Of a stretch of DNA of 64,000 bases, positions 34,948 through 43,017 are shown one piece after another. The first letter of the stretch is position 1; each line of letters starts with the position of its first letter. The notes beneath the pieces were generated by a model, which saw nothing but the letters and a program-made list of their open reading frames with translations, did not search any database and was not told where the DNA came from. The position numbers and the translations under genes are program-made. Source of the stretch: Oceanobacter sp045430275 (GTDB lineage: Bacteria; Pseudomonadota; Gammaproteobacteria; Pseudomonadales; Oceanobacteraceae); contig JAILXU010000007.1 in the NCBI GenBank assembly GCA_045430275.1, positions 62,001-126,000 of the forward strand, in the 5' to 3' direction.

Positions 34948-35787
34948 ATGAGCGTATTACTCGACATCAGCCAGTGTGGCATTGAATTCCAGACCCCCAA
35001 AGGCCCGTTCCGCGCCCTGCGTGACGTTGACCTGAAAATCAAGAAAGGCGAATACATCTCGCTGATCGGTCACTCCGGCTGTGGCAAGTCCACCGTACTG
35101 AACATCGTGGCCGGTCTGCTGCAGGCCACCGAAGGCGGTGTGATGCTGAACGGCAAGGAAGTGAACGAACCCGGCCCGGAACGCGCTGTGGTGTTCCAGA
35201 ACCATTCCTTGCTGCCCTGGCTGACGGCGTACCAGAACGTCGAGCTGGCGGTGAACACCGTCTTCAAGGGCAAGAAGTCCAAAGCCGAAATGAAGGAATG
35301 GATCGAGCACAATCTGTCGCTGGTACACATGGATCACGCCTTGCACAAGCGCCCTGATGAAATCTCCGGTGGCATGAAACAGCGTGTTGGCATCGCTCGC
35401 GCTCTGGCGATGGAACCGGACGTGTTACTGATGGATGAGCCGTTCGGCGCACTGGATGCTCTGACCCGCGCCCATCTGCAAGACTCGCTGATGGAAATCC
35501 AGAAAGAGCTGAACAACACCGTGATCATGATCACCCACGACGTCGACGAAGCCGTATTACTGTCGGATCGCATCGTCATGATGACCAATGGCCCCGCCGC
35601 CACTGTCGGTGAAATTCTGGAAGTGGATCTGCCACGCCCGCGCAACCGCATTGAGCTGGCCGATGACCCCAGATACAACCATTTCCGTCATCAGGTGCTT
35701 CGATTCCTGTACGAAAAACAAAAGAAGGTTGAACCCATCAGCCCGAAAAAAGCGCGCAAGACCCAAGCCAACGCTCAGGTCGCCTGA
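34948..35787 (+). CDS. nrtC: nitrate ABC transporter, ATPase
   Basis: The 279 residues carry Walker A GHSGCGKST, Q-loop FQNHSLLPW, signature ISGGMKQRVGIARAL, Walker B VLLMDEPFGALDA and the H-loop MITHDVDEA. It is an NrtD/SsuB-like single ATPase; the C-terminal solute-binding-like regulatory domain of cyanobacterial NrtC is absent. It powers nitrate uptake with NrtB. GAGGAGAACAGC precedes the ATG. Confidence 0.93.
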   Translation: MSVLLDISQCGIEFQTPKGPFRALRDVDLKIKKGEYISLIGHSGCGKSTVLNIVAGLLQATEGGVMLNGKEVNEPGPERAVVFQNHSLLPWLTAYQNVELAVNTVFKGKKSKAEMKEWIEHNLSLVHMDHALHKRPDEISGGMKQRVGIARALAMEPDVLLMDEPFGALDALTRAHLQDSLMEIQKELNNTVIMITHDVDEAVLLSDRIVMMTNGPAATVGEILEVDLPRPRNRIELADDPRYNHFRHQVLRFLYEKQKKVEPISPKKARKTQANAQVA

Positions 35788-35828
35788 CGCTTTAACTTCC
35801 CAACGCAGACACGGCTTTCTATCCGGCT

Positions 35829-35851
35829 CCAGCGTCTCCCCACGACGCTGG
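35829..35851 (+). terminator. hairpin between nrtC and the porin gene
   Basis: Stem CCAGCGT/ACGCTGG with a 9-nt loop and no T-run. It may adjust relative mRNA levels within the operon. Confidence 0.35.
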
Positions 35852-35916
35852 AACGGACAGCTTGTGGCCGCTGATCTGCCAACGCTTTCGCTTTCATTGT
35901 CCAGATGGAGACACCC

Positions 35917-37107
35917 ATGCAGAAAAAGACGTTACTGACTGCCGCAATCACGCTCGCGTCCACGCAAGGCCTGCTTTACACCAGCAGCGCCCAGGCCGAC
36001 AGCCCTATGGTGCTGCTTGACCAGGCCAAACCGATTGCCAACCTGAACCTGCGTTATGAGTCCAACGACACCGACGATGCGACAGGCAACAGCCCAGCCA
36101 AAGCCATTACCCTGCGCTCACGACTGGGGGTTCAGTTCGGCGACTATCAAGGTCTGACCGGCTTGTTCGAGATCGAAGATGTGCAGGCCTTCCGCGATGC
36201 CTACGCCCCGGAAAGCAAGGGCTTCGACGTCGTAGCCGACCCGGAGAACACCGAATTCAACCGCGCCCAGTTGCAATACAGCCGTGACGGTTTCAGTGCC
36301 ATTGTGGGCCGTCAACGCATCATTCTCGATAACGCCCGATTTGTCGGCAACGTCGGCTGGCGTCAAAATGAACAGACGTTCGACGCCGTCAAGCTGGGTT
36401 ACAAGACCGACACGCTGAACATTCAATACGCCTACGTGGATCAGGTGAATGGCATTCTGCGCACGTTTGACGCCGACACCTCTCACCATTTGACCAACAT
36501 CGCCTATACCGGCCTGCCGGTGGGCACCATTACGGCCTATTCCTACCTGCTGGAAGACGATGATGATTCGGGCCATGCGGTCAAGAATGCCGATACGCGT
36601 GGCATCAGCCTCAAGGGCAAGCAGAAGCTGAACGACCTGACTTTGCACTACAAGGCCGAGTATGCTGCCCAGTCGGCCAAGAAGTTTGACGCTTCCTACA
36701 CACATCTGGAACTGGGCCTGACGCTATCAGGGGTGAGCCTGTTTGTCGGCAACGAAACCCTCGGCAGTGACGACGGCAACTACGGTTTTCAGACTCCTCT
36801 GGCGACCAAGCATGCCTTTAATGGCTGGGCCGATCAGTTTCTGGCCACGCCCACCGTGGGTCTGAGCGATACGTATCTCAAGGCTGTTACCAAGGTGGAA
36901 GGCATCAAGCTGCTGGCCATGTACCACACCTATAAAGCCGACGAAGGCAGCACCGATTACGGTGATGAAATGAACTTTCTCGCCGCCAAGAAGCTGAACA
37001 AGCACCTGAGCACCGGCATCAAGGTGGCCCGCTATACCCAGGGTGATGCCGATAGCAAGAAAGTAGACACCAACAAAATGTGGCTCTGGCTCTCGGCCAA
37101 GTTGTAA
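35917..37107 (+). CDS. alginate-export-type outer-membrane porin, probable nitrate porin
   Basis: The 396 residues begin with a signal peptide (to about residue 28, SSAQA). A repeated amphipathic beta pattern follows, with NLNLRYESNDTDDA and LRSRLGVQFGDYQGLTGLFE, and the RDGFSAIVGRQRIILDNARFVGNVGW block characteristic of Alginate_exp-type channels. The protein ends in Leu after WLWLSAKL. Its position directly after nrtABC suggests it admits nitrate or nitrite through the outer membrane. ATG 35917 is preferred (GGAG 9 nt upstream) over ATG 35905. Confidence 0.8.
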   Translation: MQKKTLLTAAITLASTQGLLYTSSAQADSPMVLLDQAKPIANLNLRYESNDTDDATGNSPAKAITLRSRLGVQFGDYQGLTGLFEIEDVQAFRDAYAPESKGFDVVADPENTEFNRAQLQYSRDGFSAIVGRQRIILDNARFVGNVGWRQNEQTFDAVKLGYKTDTLNIQYAYVDQVNGILRTFDADTSHHLTNIAYTGLPVGTITAYSYLLEDDDDSGHAVKNADTRGISLKGKQKLNDLTLHYKAEYAAQSAKKFDASYTHLELGLTLSGVSLFVGNETLGSDDGNYGFQTPLATKHAFNGWADQFLATPTVGLSDTYLKAVTKVEGIKLLAMYHTYKADEGSTDYGDEMNFLAAKKLNKHLSTGIKVARYTQGDADSKKVDTNKMWLWLSAKL

Positions 37108-37229
37108 TTCACCGGAACGCTTTATGATCTGGGAGTGAAGGAACACTCCCCCCTTCCTTGGCACGCTTCAGCCCGATACTCGAAACCCGACACCCGATTT
37201 GCCCCACAAAAGACCACCACGAATCACAA

Positions 37230-37245
37230 TGGCACACTCCGTGCT
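37230..37245 (+). promoter_or_regulatory. sigma-54 promoter of the NarK-type transporter gene
   Basis: TGGCACACTCCGTGCT has GG (37231-37232) and GC (37243-37244) with exactly 10 nt between. A near-NtrC dyad, TGCACTCACCGGTGCA (37264-37279, one base short of the usual spacing), lies just downstream of the predicted start near 37256. Confidence 0.65.
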
Positions 37246-37378
37246 TGATTTTGGTTATTACACTGCACTCACCGGTGCAAACACAGTCACCGGTGGTCAT
37301 CCAATCCCGGCAACTGCCCCGAAACGTCGCCTTCCAGCGACTTCAGGGCCATAAAACCGAAGGGATGTGCTGCAGCAC

Positions 37379-37495
37379 GTTGGTGCAATGTCGCGTCAAC
37401 ACAGTGCAACAGCCACACACCAGTGCACCGTTTTGGACAAAGGCGTTCATACCCCGGTTCTCACCTGAGACTCTGGCCGTATGAACGCCTTTTTT
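37379..37495 (+). promoter_or_regulatory. ANTAR-type (NasT) antitermination leader of the NarK-type gene
   Basis: P1 is an 8-bp stem GTTGGTGC/GCGTCAAC (two G-T pairs) around hexaloop AATGTC (37387-37392). P2 is TGGAC/GTTCA around hexaloop AAAGGC (37439-37444), the same loop as P2 of nrtA. The 3' side of P2 lies inside the left arm of a 12-bp terminator stem AGGCGTTCATAC (37441-37452)/GTATGAACGCCT (37479-37490), followed by Ts to 37495. The P1-P2 linker of 33 nt is longer than in the other two leaders. Confidence 0.7.
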
Positions 37496-37517
37496 GCATT
37501 TTAAAGAGGGCAATCAC

Positions 37518-38987
37518 ATGCACGACAGTGGAAAAATCAACCTGCTTTCCTTCACGGGGAAGATGAAGATCCTGCACTTTAGCTGGCTCGCATTTTTTAT
37601 TACGTTCTTTGTGTGGTTCAACCACGCACCGTTGCTGGGTTCCATTGCCGAGTCACTCGGTCTGACCAAATCAGAAGTCAAAACCCTGCTGATTCTGAAC
37701 GTTGCACTGACCATTCCGGCCCGCATCATCATCGGCATGCTGACCGACAAGTTCGGCCCCCGAATCACCTATTCAGCCTTGTTATTTATTTCCAGCATTC
37801 CCTGCTTTATGTTCGCGCTGTCGGACAACTTTATGGAAGCTGCCATTTCGCGCTTCCTGCTGGGCTTTATCGGCGCGGGTTTCGTGATCGGCATTCGGAT
37901 GGTGAGCGAGTGGTTCCCGGCCAATGAACTGGGCACGGCGGAAGGCATTTACGGCGGCTGGGGCAACTTTGGTTCAGCAGCCGCAGCGATGTTGCTGCCC
38001 ACTCTGGCCCTGATGTTTGGCGGAGAAGACGGCTGGCGCTACGCCGTGGCCCTGACGGGTGTGATCAGCCTGGCGTTCAGCGTCATCTGGTACAACAACG
38101 TCTCCGACACGCCCAAAGGCTCCACCTACTTCAAGCCCAAGAAAATTGGCGGCCTGGAAGTCACCAGCCAATCTGACTTCGTCTTTTTGCTATTCATGAA
38201 AATTCCGATGTACGCCGCGCTGGCACTGCTGACCTGGAAGCTGTCTCCGGCGGGCGTCGACATGCTGTCCGACAACGTTGCACTCGGTATTTACGTTGGT
38301 CTGGCTGTGATTTTCGTTTACGACTGCTACAGCGCTTACGACGTCAACCGTGAGATCTTTGTCACCCCCGTGCCCGAAGTCCATCAGTACAAGTTCAAAC
38401 AAATTGCCGTGCTGAACGTGCTCTACTTCGCTACGTTTGGCTCTGAGCTGGCGGTCGTCTCGATGCTGCCGCTGTTCTTCGCCGATGTGTTTGAACTGGA
38501 CATGGTATACGCCGGTCTGCTGGCGTCGGCTTATGCCTTTATGAACCTGATGTCCCGCCCCGGCGGCGGCTGGATCAGCGACCGTTTTGGCCGCAAGAAA
38601 ACCCTGTTGATTCTGACCGCCGGTCTGGCAATCGGTTACGCCACCATGTCGATGATCGACAGCTCCTGGCCGCTGTTCCTCGCGGTTCTTGCCGCCATGG
38701 CGTGTTCCTTCTTTGTGCAGGCTGGTGAAGGCGCGGTCTTTGCTGTGGTGCCCTTGATCAAACGCCGCCTGACGGGCCAGATTGCCGGTATGACCGGTGC
38801 CTACGGCAACGTGGGTGCGGTGTTCTACCTGACCATTCTGTCCATGGTGAGCTATGACGTGTTCTTCAGCGTGATTGCCGGAACAGCGGTACTGGGCTTT
38901 GTGACCCTGCTGTTCCTGGAAGAACCCAAGGGACACATGGCCGAGGTTAAAGAAGACGGTTCAGTTGAGCTGATTGAGGTCTCCTGA
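37518..38987 (+). CDS. NarK/NasA-family nitrate (nitrite) transporter
   Basis: The 489 residues form a 12-span MFS protein of the nitrate/nitrite porter family. It has the first signature GGWGNFGSAAAAMLLP in span 5 and a second nitrate-signature-like GMTGAYGNVGAVFYL in span 11. Arg residues in spans 2 and 8 are typical (NVALTIPARIIIGML, LMSRPGGGWISD). Placement with NasT/NasS control indicates an assimilatory nitrate importer, a second route beside NrtABC. The ATG at 37518 is chosen over the upstream one because AGAGGG lies 9 nt before it. The kinase-phosphatase fusion gene follows after 111 nt. Confidence 0.93.
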   Translation: MHDSGKINLLSFTGKMKILHFSWLAFFITFFVWFNHAPLLGSIAESLGLTKSEVKTLLILNVALTIPARIIIGMLTDKFGPRITYSALLFISSIPCFMFALSDNFMEAAISRFLLGFIGAGFVIGIRMVSEWFPANELGTAEGIYGGWGNFGSAAAAMLLPTLALMFGGEDGWRYAVALTGVISLAFSVIWYNNVSDTPKGSTYFKPKKIGGLEVTSQSDFVFLLFMKIPMYAALALLTWKLSPAGVDMLSDNVALGIYVGLAVIFVYDCYSAYDVNREIFVTPVPEVHQYKFKQIAVLNVLYFATFGSELAVVSMLPLFFADVFELDMVYAGLLASAYAFMNLMSRPGGGWISDRFGRKKTLLILTAGLAIGYATMSMIDSSWPLFLAVLAAMACSFFVQAGEGAVFAVVPLIKRRLTGQIAGMTGAYGNVGAVFYLTILSMVSYDVFFSVIAGTAVLGFVTLLFLEEPKGHMAEVKEDGSVELIEVS

Positions 38988-39098
38988 CCTGCTTTTTTGA
39001 TCCGCTTTTCCTGACGAGCTGGCCCATTTTTCCTGGTGGGCTGGCCCTTTTCTCAACAAAGCGGGCTTCGCCGCACCCACTGATTACCGGAAGCGATC

Positions 39099-40844
39099 AT
39101 GACGAGCCAACACCCTTCTCTTCAAACACTCCGCGTCCGTATTGGTGGCCAATCGGATGCCGGTGTCAAAGCCATCAATCAGGATGCTTTTGCCGCGCAT
39201 CAACCTCAGGGCACCGAGCTGGAATTCAAGGGGGTGGCCGCTGCTATCGCCGACGGCGTCAGCAGTTGTGCCGACTCCCACATTGCCAGCCAGACGTGCG
39301 TCACCAGTTTTATTCAGGATTACTTCAGCACACCTCATAGCTGGAGCGTCAAGCACTCGGTTTCCCGTGTTCTGACGGGGCTGAACAACTGGTTGCATCA
39401 GGAAAACAGCCGTTCCCAACGTGAAAAAGACAGCCTGTTGTGTACCTTTTCGGCGCTGGTGATCAAGTCCAACACGCTGCACTGGTTTCATGTCGGAGAC
39501 TCCCGAATCTACCGCTACCACCATGGTGAACTGGAGCTACTGACCAACGACCATATCCGCCGGGAAGCCGGGCGCAATTACCTGTCCCGAGCGATGGGAG
39601 GCGACCAGCACCTGGAGGTCGATTATCGCTCCGCCATTCTGGAAACCGGCACCCTGTTACTGCTCACCACCGACGGTGTGCACGAATCACTGACGCATGC
39701 GCAAATCCGCGATGTTCTGGCGAATGCAACCGACGACCTGGAGCAAACCGCCGCCAGGCTGGTGCATCTGGCCGAGCAACACGGCAGCGACGACAACCTC
39801 ACCGCGCTCCTGATCGGCATCGACCAACTGCCACAGGAAACCCTGGACGAGAGCCATCATCGAGTCACTCACCTGCCCATTCCTCCAGTACTGACGGCGG
39901 GTAACAGCGTGGATGACTACAAGGTGCTGGACGTGATTTTCAGTGGCACCCGCAGCCACATGTATCAAGTCAAGGACAACGCCACCGGCCAGCACTACGT
40001 GTTGAAAGCGCCGTCTTTGAACTTCAGCGACGACACCCTTTATCTGGATGGATTCATTCGTGAAGAATGGGTCGGCCAGAAGATCAACCACCCCAATGTG
40101 ATGAAAACGTTCCAGCCTCCTCGGGCCAAGCGTTTTCTGTACTATCTGGGCGAGCACATTGAAGGCATGACCCTGCGCGAATGGATGCACGACCACCCCA
40201 ATCCCGGACTGGATGAAGTACGACGCCTGACCGCCCAGATTGTTCAGGGGCTGCGGGCCTTTCAACGGGCAGACATGATTCACCAGGACATCAAACCTGA
40301 AAACATCATGATTGACACCGATGGCCGGGTGAAAATACTCGACTTTGGCACCGCCCGAATCGCAGGCATTGAAGAAATGACCTCACCACTGGACAAGTCC
40401 ATCCCGCAAGGGTCTGTCAATTACGTCGCACCGGAATACCTGATGGGTGAGACTGGCACCTTCCGTTCCGACCTGTTTTCGCTCGCGGTCATTGTCTACG
40501 AAATGTTAACGGGCCATCTGCCCTTTGCCGAACGCACAACCCGGCAGGTCGCCATCAGCCATTACGCCGAGTTCAGCTACACACCGGCCATCCACCACCG
40601 CCGCAATCTGCCCTTGTGGATGGAAGGCTGTTTGCGCAAGGCGTTGCAACCCAACCCGACCCATCGCTACGAGGCGTACTCTGAATTTATTCAGGACTTG
40701 ACCGTTCCGAACAAACACCTGGAGGCCCGCATACGCCACCAGCCCCTGATCGAAAAAAACCCGACGCTGGTGTGGCAAGGCATCGCCGCCTTGTTGCTGA
40801 TACTGAACATTGTGCAGATTTTTCTGAACGGAACGCACCAATAA
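39099..40844 (+). CDS. PP2C phosphatase-Ser/Thr kinase fusion with C-terminal membrane anchor (second copy)
   Basis: The 581 residues have the same layout as the copy at 4684. The PP2C domain (about 10-245) has NQDA, IADG, HVGDSR, TTDG and GSDDN. The kinase domain (about 272-530) has VLK Lys303, HQDIKPEN (Asp397), LDFG (415-417) and APE (444-446). The glycine loop is degenerate (FSGTRSHMYQV). A hydrophobic C-terminal tail is present (ALLLILNIVQIFL). All catalytic residues are kept in both enzymes. The gene follows the NarK-type transporter and precedes the FAD subunit-nasT-nasS operon, the same neighbourhood as the pseudomonad nitrate-cluster kinase. Whether it acts on transporters, NasS/NasT or reductases is not known. 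Confidence 0.92.
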   Translation: MTSQHPSLQTLRVRIGGQSDAGVKAINQDAFAAHQPQGTELEFKGVAAAIADGVSSCADSHIASQTCVTSFIQDYFSTPHSWSVKHSVSRVLTGLNNWLHQENSRSQREKDSLLCTFSALVIKSNTLHWFHVGDSRIYRYHHGELELLTNDHIRREAGRNYLSRAMGGDQHLEVDYRSAILETGTLLLLTTDGVHESLTHAQIRDVLANATDDLEQTAARLVHLAEQHGSDDNLTALLIGIDQLPQETLDESHHRVTHLPIPPVLTAGNSVDDYKVLDVIFSGTRSHMYQVKDNATGQHYVLKAPSLNFSDDTLYLDGFIREEWVGQKINHPNVMKTFQPPRAKRFLYYLGEHIEGMTLREWMHDHPNPGLDEVRRLTAQIVQGLRAFQRADMIHQDIKPENIMIDTDGRVKILDFGTARIAGIEEMTSPLDKSIPQGSVNYVAPEYLMGETGTFRSDLFSLAVIVYEMLTGHLPFAERTTRQVAISHYAEFSYTPAIHHRRNLPLWMEGCLRKALQPNPTHRYEAYSEFIQDLTVPNKHLEARIRHQPLIEKNPTLVWQGIAALLLILNIVQIFLNGTHQ

Positions 40845-40850
40845 GGTGCA
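40834..40850. promoter_or_regulatory. NtrC-binding dyad overlapping the kinase stop codon
   Basis: CGCACCAATAAGGTGCA contains the perfect dyad GCACC-N5-GGTGC, matching the NtrC consensus. Its centre overlaps the TAA stop of the kinase gene and lies about 85 nt upstream of the -24 element at 40926, a normal enhancer position for the next operon. Confidence 0.75.
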
Positions 40851-40924
40851 TCAAGGTACATTTCAGGGTGTGTTTTTCAGCTCAAGCAGCCCGACAAAGC
40901 GGACATACCGGTCCTTTTCACACC

Positions 40925-40940
40925 TGGCATCAAACGTGCT
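40925..40940 (+). promoter_or_regulatory. sigma-54 promoter of the FAD subunit-nasT-nasS operon
   Basis: TGGCATCAAACGTGCT has GG (40926-40927) and GC (40938-40939) exactly 10 nt apart. No hexaloop leader or terminator follows it, which would spare nasT/nasS from their own antitermination control. Confidence 0.75.
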
Positions 40941-41006
40941 TGACGTCAGTCATACACCTCGATTACTGCGGTACTTACGGCAACCTACGTGCAAACAGGC
41001 GAATCC

Positions 41007-42326
41007 ATGAACACGACACAACTGATTCTGATTGGTAATGGCATGGCCACCAATCGCATTCTGGAAGCACTCGGCACCGAACACCCGTTTGATGCCATTC
41101 ACGTTTTCAGCGATGAGCACTGCGCTCATTACAACCGCATCATGCTGTCGCCGTTGTTGGCACAGGAAACCACGCTGGGTGACATCACCCCGCACGATGA
41201 CCATTGGTATCAGGCCCGCCGGATTCAGGTTCACCTGAACCAACCCGTGCAGCGCGTCGATACCGAACAGCAGCAGGTGATCACGCAAGACGGCGAGGCA
41301 TTCGACTATCAGCAACTGGTGTTTGCCACGGGTTCCCGCTCGGCGATGCCACCGCTACCCGGCACCGAAGCCAATAACGTGCTGGGTTTTCGCAGCATGG
41401 CCGATGTCGATCAGATGCTGGATTCGCTGCCAGACATCCAGCACGCCACCGTCATTGGGGCCGGATTACTGGGCGTCGAAGCGGCAGTGGGCCTGAAAGC
41501 GCACGGTCTGGACGTCACCCTGATGCATCGTAACCCGGTGTTGATGAACCGCCAGCTCGACGCTCTGGGTTCCCGCATTCTCACCGACGAACTGGTGAAG
41601 CGCGGCATAGAAGTGCTGACCGGCGTAAACCCGGACGCCCTGACGCTGGATACCGGGCACAACGCCTGCGCCGTTGAATTCACCGAGCGCCAGACTCAAC
41701 AACCGACACAGCAGCAGACACACCAGTGCCCAACCGGGATGGTGGTTTTTGCTACTGGCATTCTGCCCAACCGGGAGCTGGCCGAGCAGGCCGGTCTGAA
41801 CGTGGATCGCGGCATCTGCGTCAACGCTCATATGCAGACCTCCGCCCTGAATGTGTTCGCGTTGGGCGAATGCTGCCAATACGAGCACCACACCTACGGA
41901 CTGGTCGCGCCGATATGGGATCAGGCTGACGTGGTTGCGCGGCAGTTGCTGCAACAGCAACCACAACAACAACCACAACAACCACAACAACAACCGCTGT
42001 CCTCGCCGTATCGGGAACGTGAGCACCTGACCAAACTCAAGGTTTCCGGCGTAGACATACACAGCCTCGGACGTTTCAACCCGGCCCCGGACGTCGACCC
42101 ACGCACCGGACAGCTCGATGAGGTGCTGACGCTGGAAGACCTGAATAACGGCGTTTACAAAAAACTGATCATCAACAATCAACGCATACAGGGCGCGCTG
42201 TGCATTGGCGATGTGATGGATTCCGGCTGGTACTACGAGCTGATGACCCAACAGACCGACATCGGCCCATACCGTGATTATCTGTTGCTGGGGCAACGCT
42301 GGGTCAACCAGATTGTCGCCGCCTGA
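41007..42326 (+). CDS. NirB-like FAD/NAD(P)H oxidoreductase subunit
   Basis: The 439 residues match the N-terminal half of NirB/NasB. An FAD-binding N-terminus (LILIGNGMATNRILEAL) is followed by LVFATGSRSAMPPLPG, an NAD-binding AGLLGVEAAVGLKAHG and FALGECCQYEHHTYGLVAP. The [2Fe-2S]-type and sulfite-reductase-like domains of full NirB are missing. This suits the separate reductase subunit of assimilatory nitrate reductase (NasC-like) or a rubredoxin-reductase-like role. Oddity: residues 316-330 are a Gln/Pro run from a CAA/CCA microsatellite (41952-41996), and a second Gln/Thr-rich patch lies near residues 231-244. No catalytic nitrate or nitrite reductase gene is in the window. Confidence 0.82.
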   Translation: MNTTQLILIGNGMATNRILEALGTEHPFDAIHVFSDEHCAHYNRIMLSPLLAQETTLGDITPHDDHWYQARRIQVHLNQPVQRVDTEQQQVITQDGEAFDYQQLVFATGSRSAMPPLPGTEANNVLGFRSMADVDQMLDSLPDIQHATVIGAGLLGVEAAVGLKAHGLDVTLMHRNPVLMNRQLDALGSRILTDELVKRGIEVLTGVNPDALTLDTGHNACAVEFTERQTQQPTQQQTHQCPTGMVVFATGILPNRELAEQAGLNVDRGICVNAHMQTSALNVFALGECCQYEHHTYGLVAPIWDQADVVARQLLQQQPQQQPQQPQQQPLSSPYREREHLTKLKVSGVDIHSLGRFNPAPDVDPRTGQLDEVLTLEDLNNGVYKKLIINNQRIQGALCIGDVMDSGWYYELMTQQTDIGPYRDYLLLGQRWVNQIVAA

Positions 42327-42373
42327 ACGCAATACCTCGCGGGCGCAGTGAATGCGCCCTGTTATCACCAACG

Positions 42374-43009
42374 ATGCAGAACACCATGGCTAAAAACCGG
42401 CACTCCCCATCAGACTCGCTGAACTCGTCTCGCCCCCGCATCATGCTGGTGGACGACCAGCCACCCCGTGCAGCCATTCTCGAACAGGCGTTGAACGACG
42501 CTGGCTGCGAAGTCATCACCCGGCTGGCCAGCGCCCAGGGCCTGATCAAACAGGTCGAGGACCACCAGCCGGACGTAATCATCATCGACATCGACAGCCC
42601 TGACCGTGACGTACTGGAGCACATGAGCGTGCTGAATCAGCACAATCCGCGCCCGGTGATCATGTTTTCCGACGAAGACGACACCGCCACCATCGAAAAA
42701 GCCATGCGGGCCGGGGTCAGCGCCTACGTGGTTGATGGCCTCAACCCGTCCCGATTGAAGTCGATCATGGACGTGGCCGTGGCGCGCTTCCGCGAATACC
42801 AGGCGCTGCGTCAGGAGCTGGAAAAAACCCGCAACCAGTTGGCCGACCGCAAAACCATCGACGAAGCCAAATCACTGCTGATCAAACACAAGCAGTTGTC
42901 TGAAGAAGAGGCCTATCACGCCATCCGCAAGATGGCGATGGACAAGGGGCAACGCATGGTTGATGTAGCCCGCAACATCATTTCCGTTATGAAATTGCTG
43001 AGTGAGTAG
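42374..43009 (+). CDS. nasT: ANTAR-domain antiterminator
   Basis: The 211 residues comprise a receiver-like domain and a C-terminal ANTAR RNA-binding domain. The receiver (about 20-140) has IMLVDDQPPR, IIIDIDSPD with an Asp at the usual phospho-site region, and VIMFSDED. The ANTAR domain (about 150-208) has a coiled-coil entry LRQELEKTRNQLADRKTIDE followed by AKSLLIKHKQLSEEEAYHAI and RMVDVARNIISVM. NasT binds nitrate-gene leader RNAs and prevents termination unless held by NasS. Three candidate target leaders are in this window. No good ribosome site is seen; ATG 42386 is an alternative start. nasS follows after 8 nt. Confidence 0.94.
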   Translation: MQNTMAKNRHSPSDSLNSSRPRIMLVDDQPPRAAILEQALNDAGCEVITRLASAQGLIKQVEDHQPDVIIIDIDSPDRDVLEHMSVLNQHNPRPVIMFSDEDDTATIEKAMRAGVSAYVVDGLNPSRLKSIMDVAVARFREYQALRQELEKTRNQLADRKTIDEAKSLLIKHKQLSEEEAYHAIRKMAMDKGQRMVDVARNIISVMKLLSE

Positions 43010-43017
43010 ATATTGCT

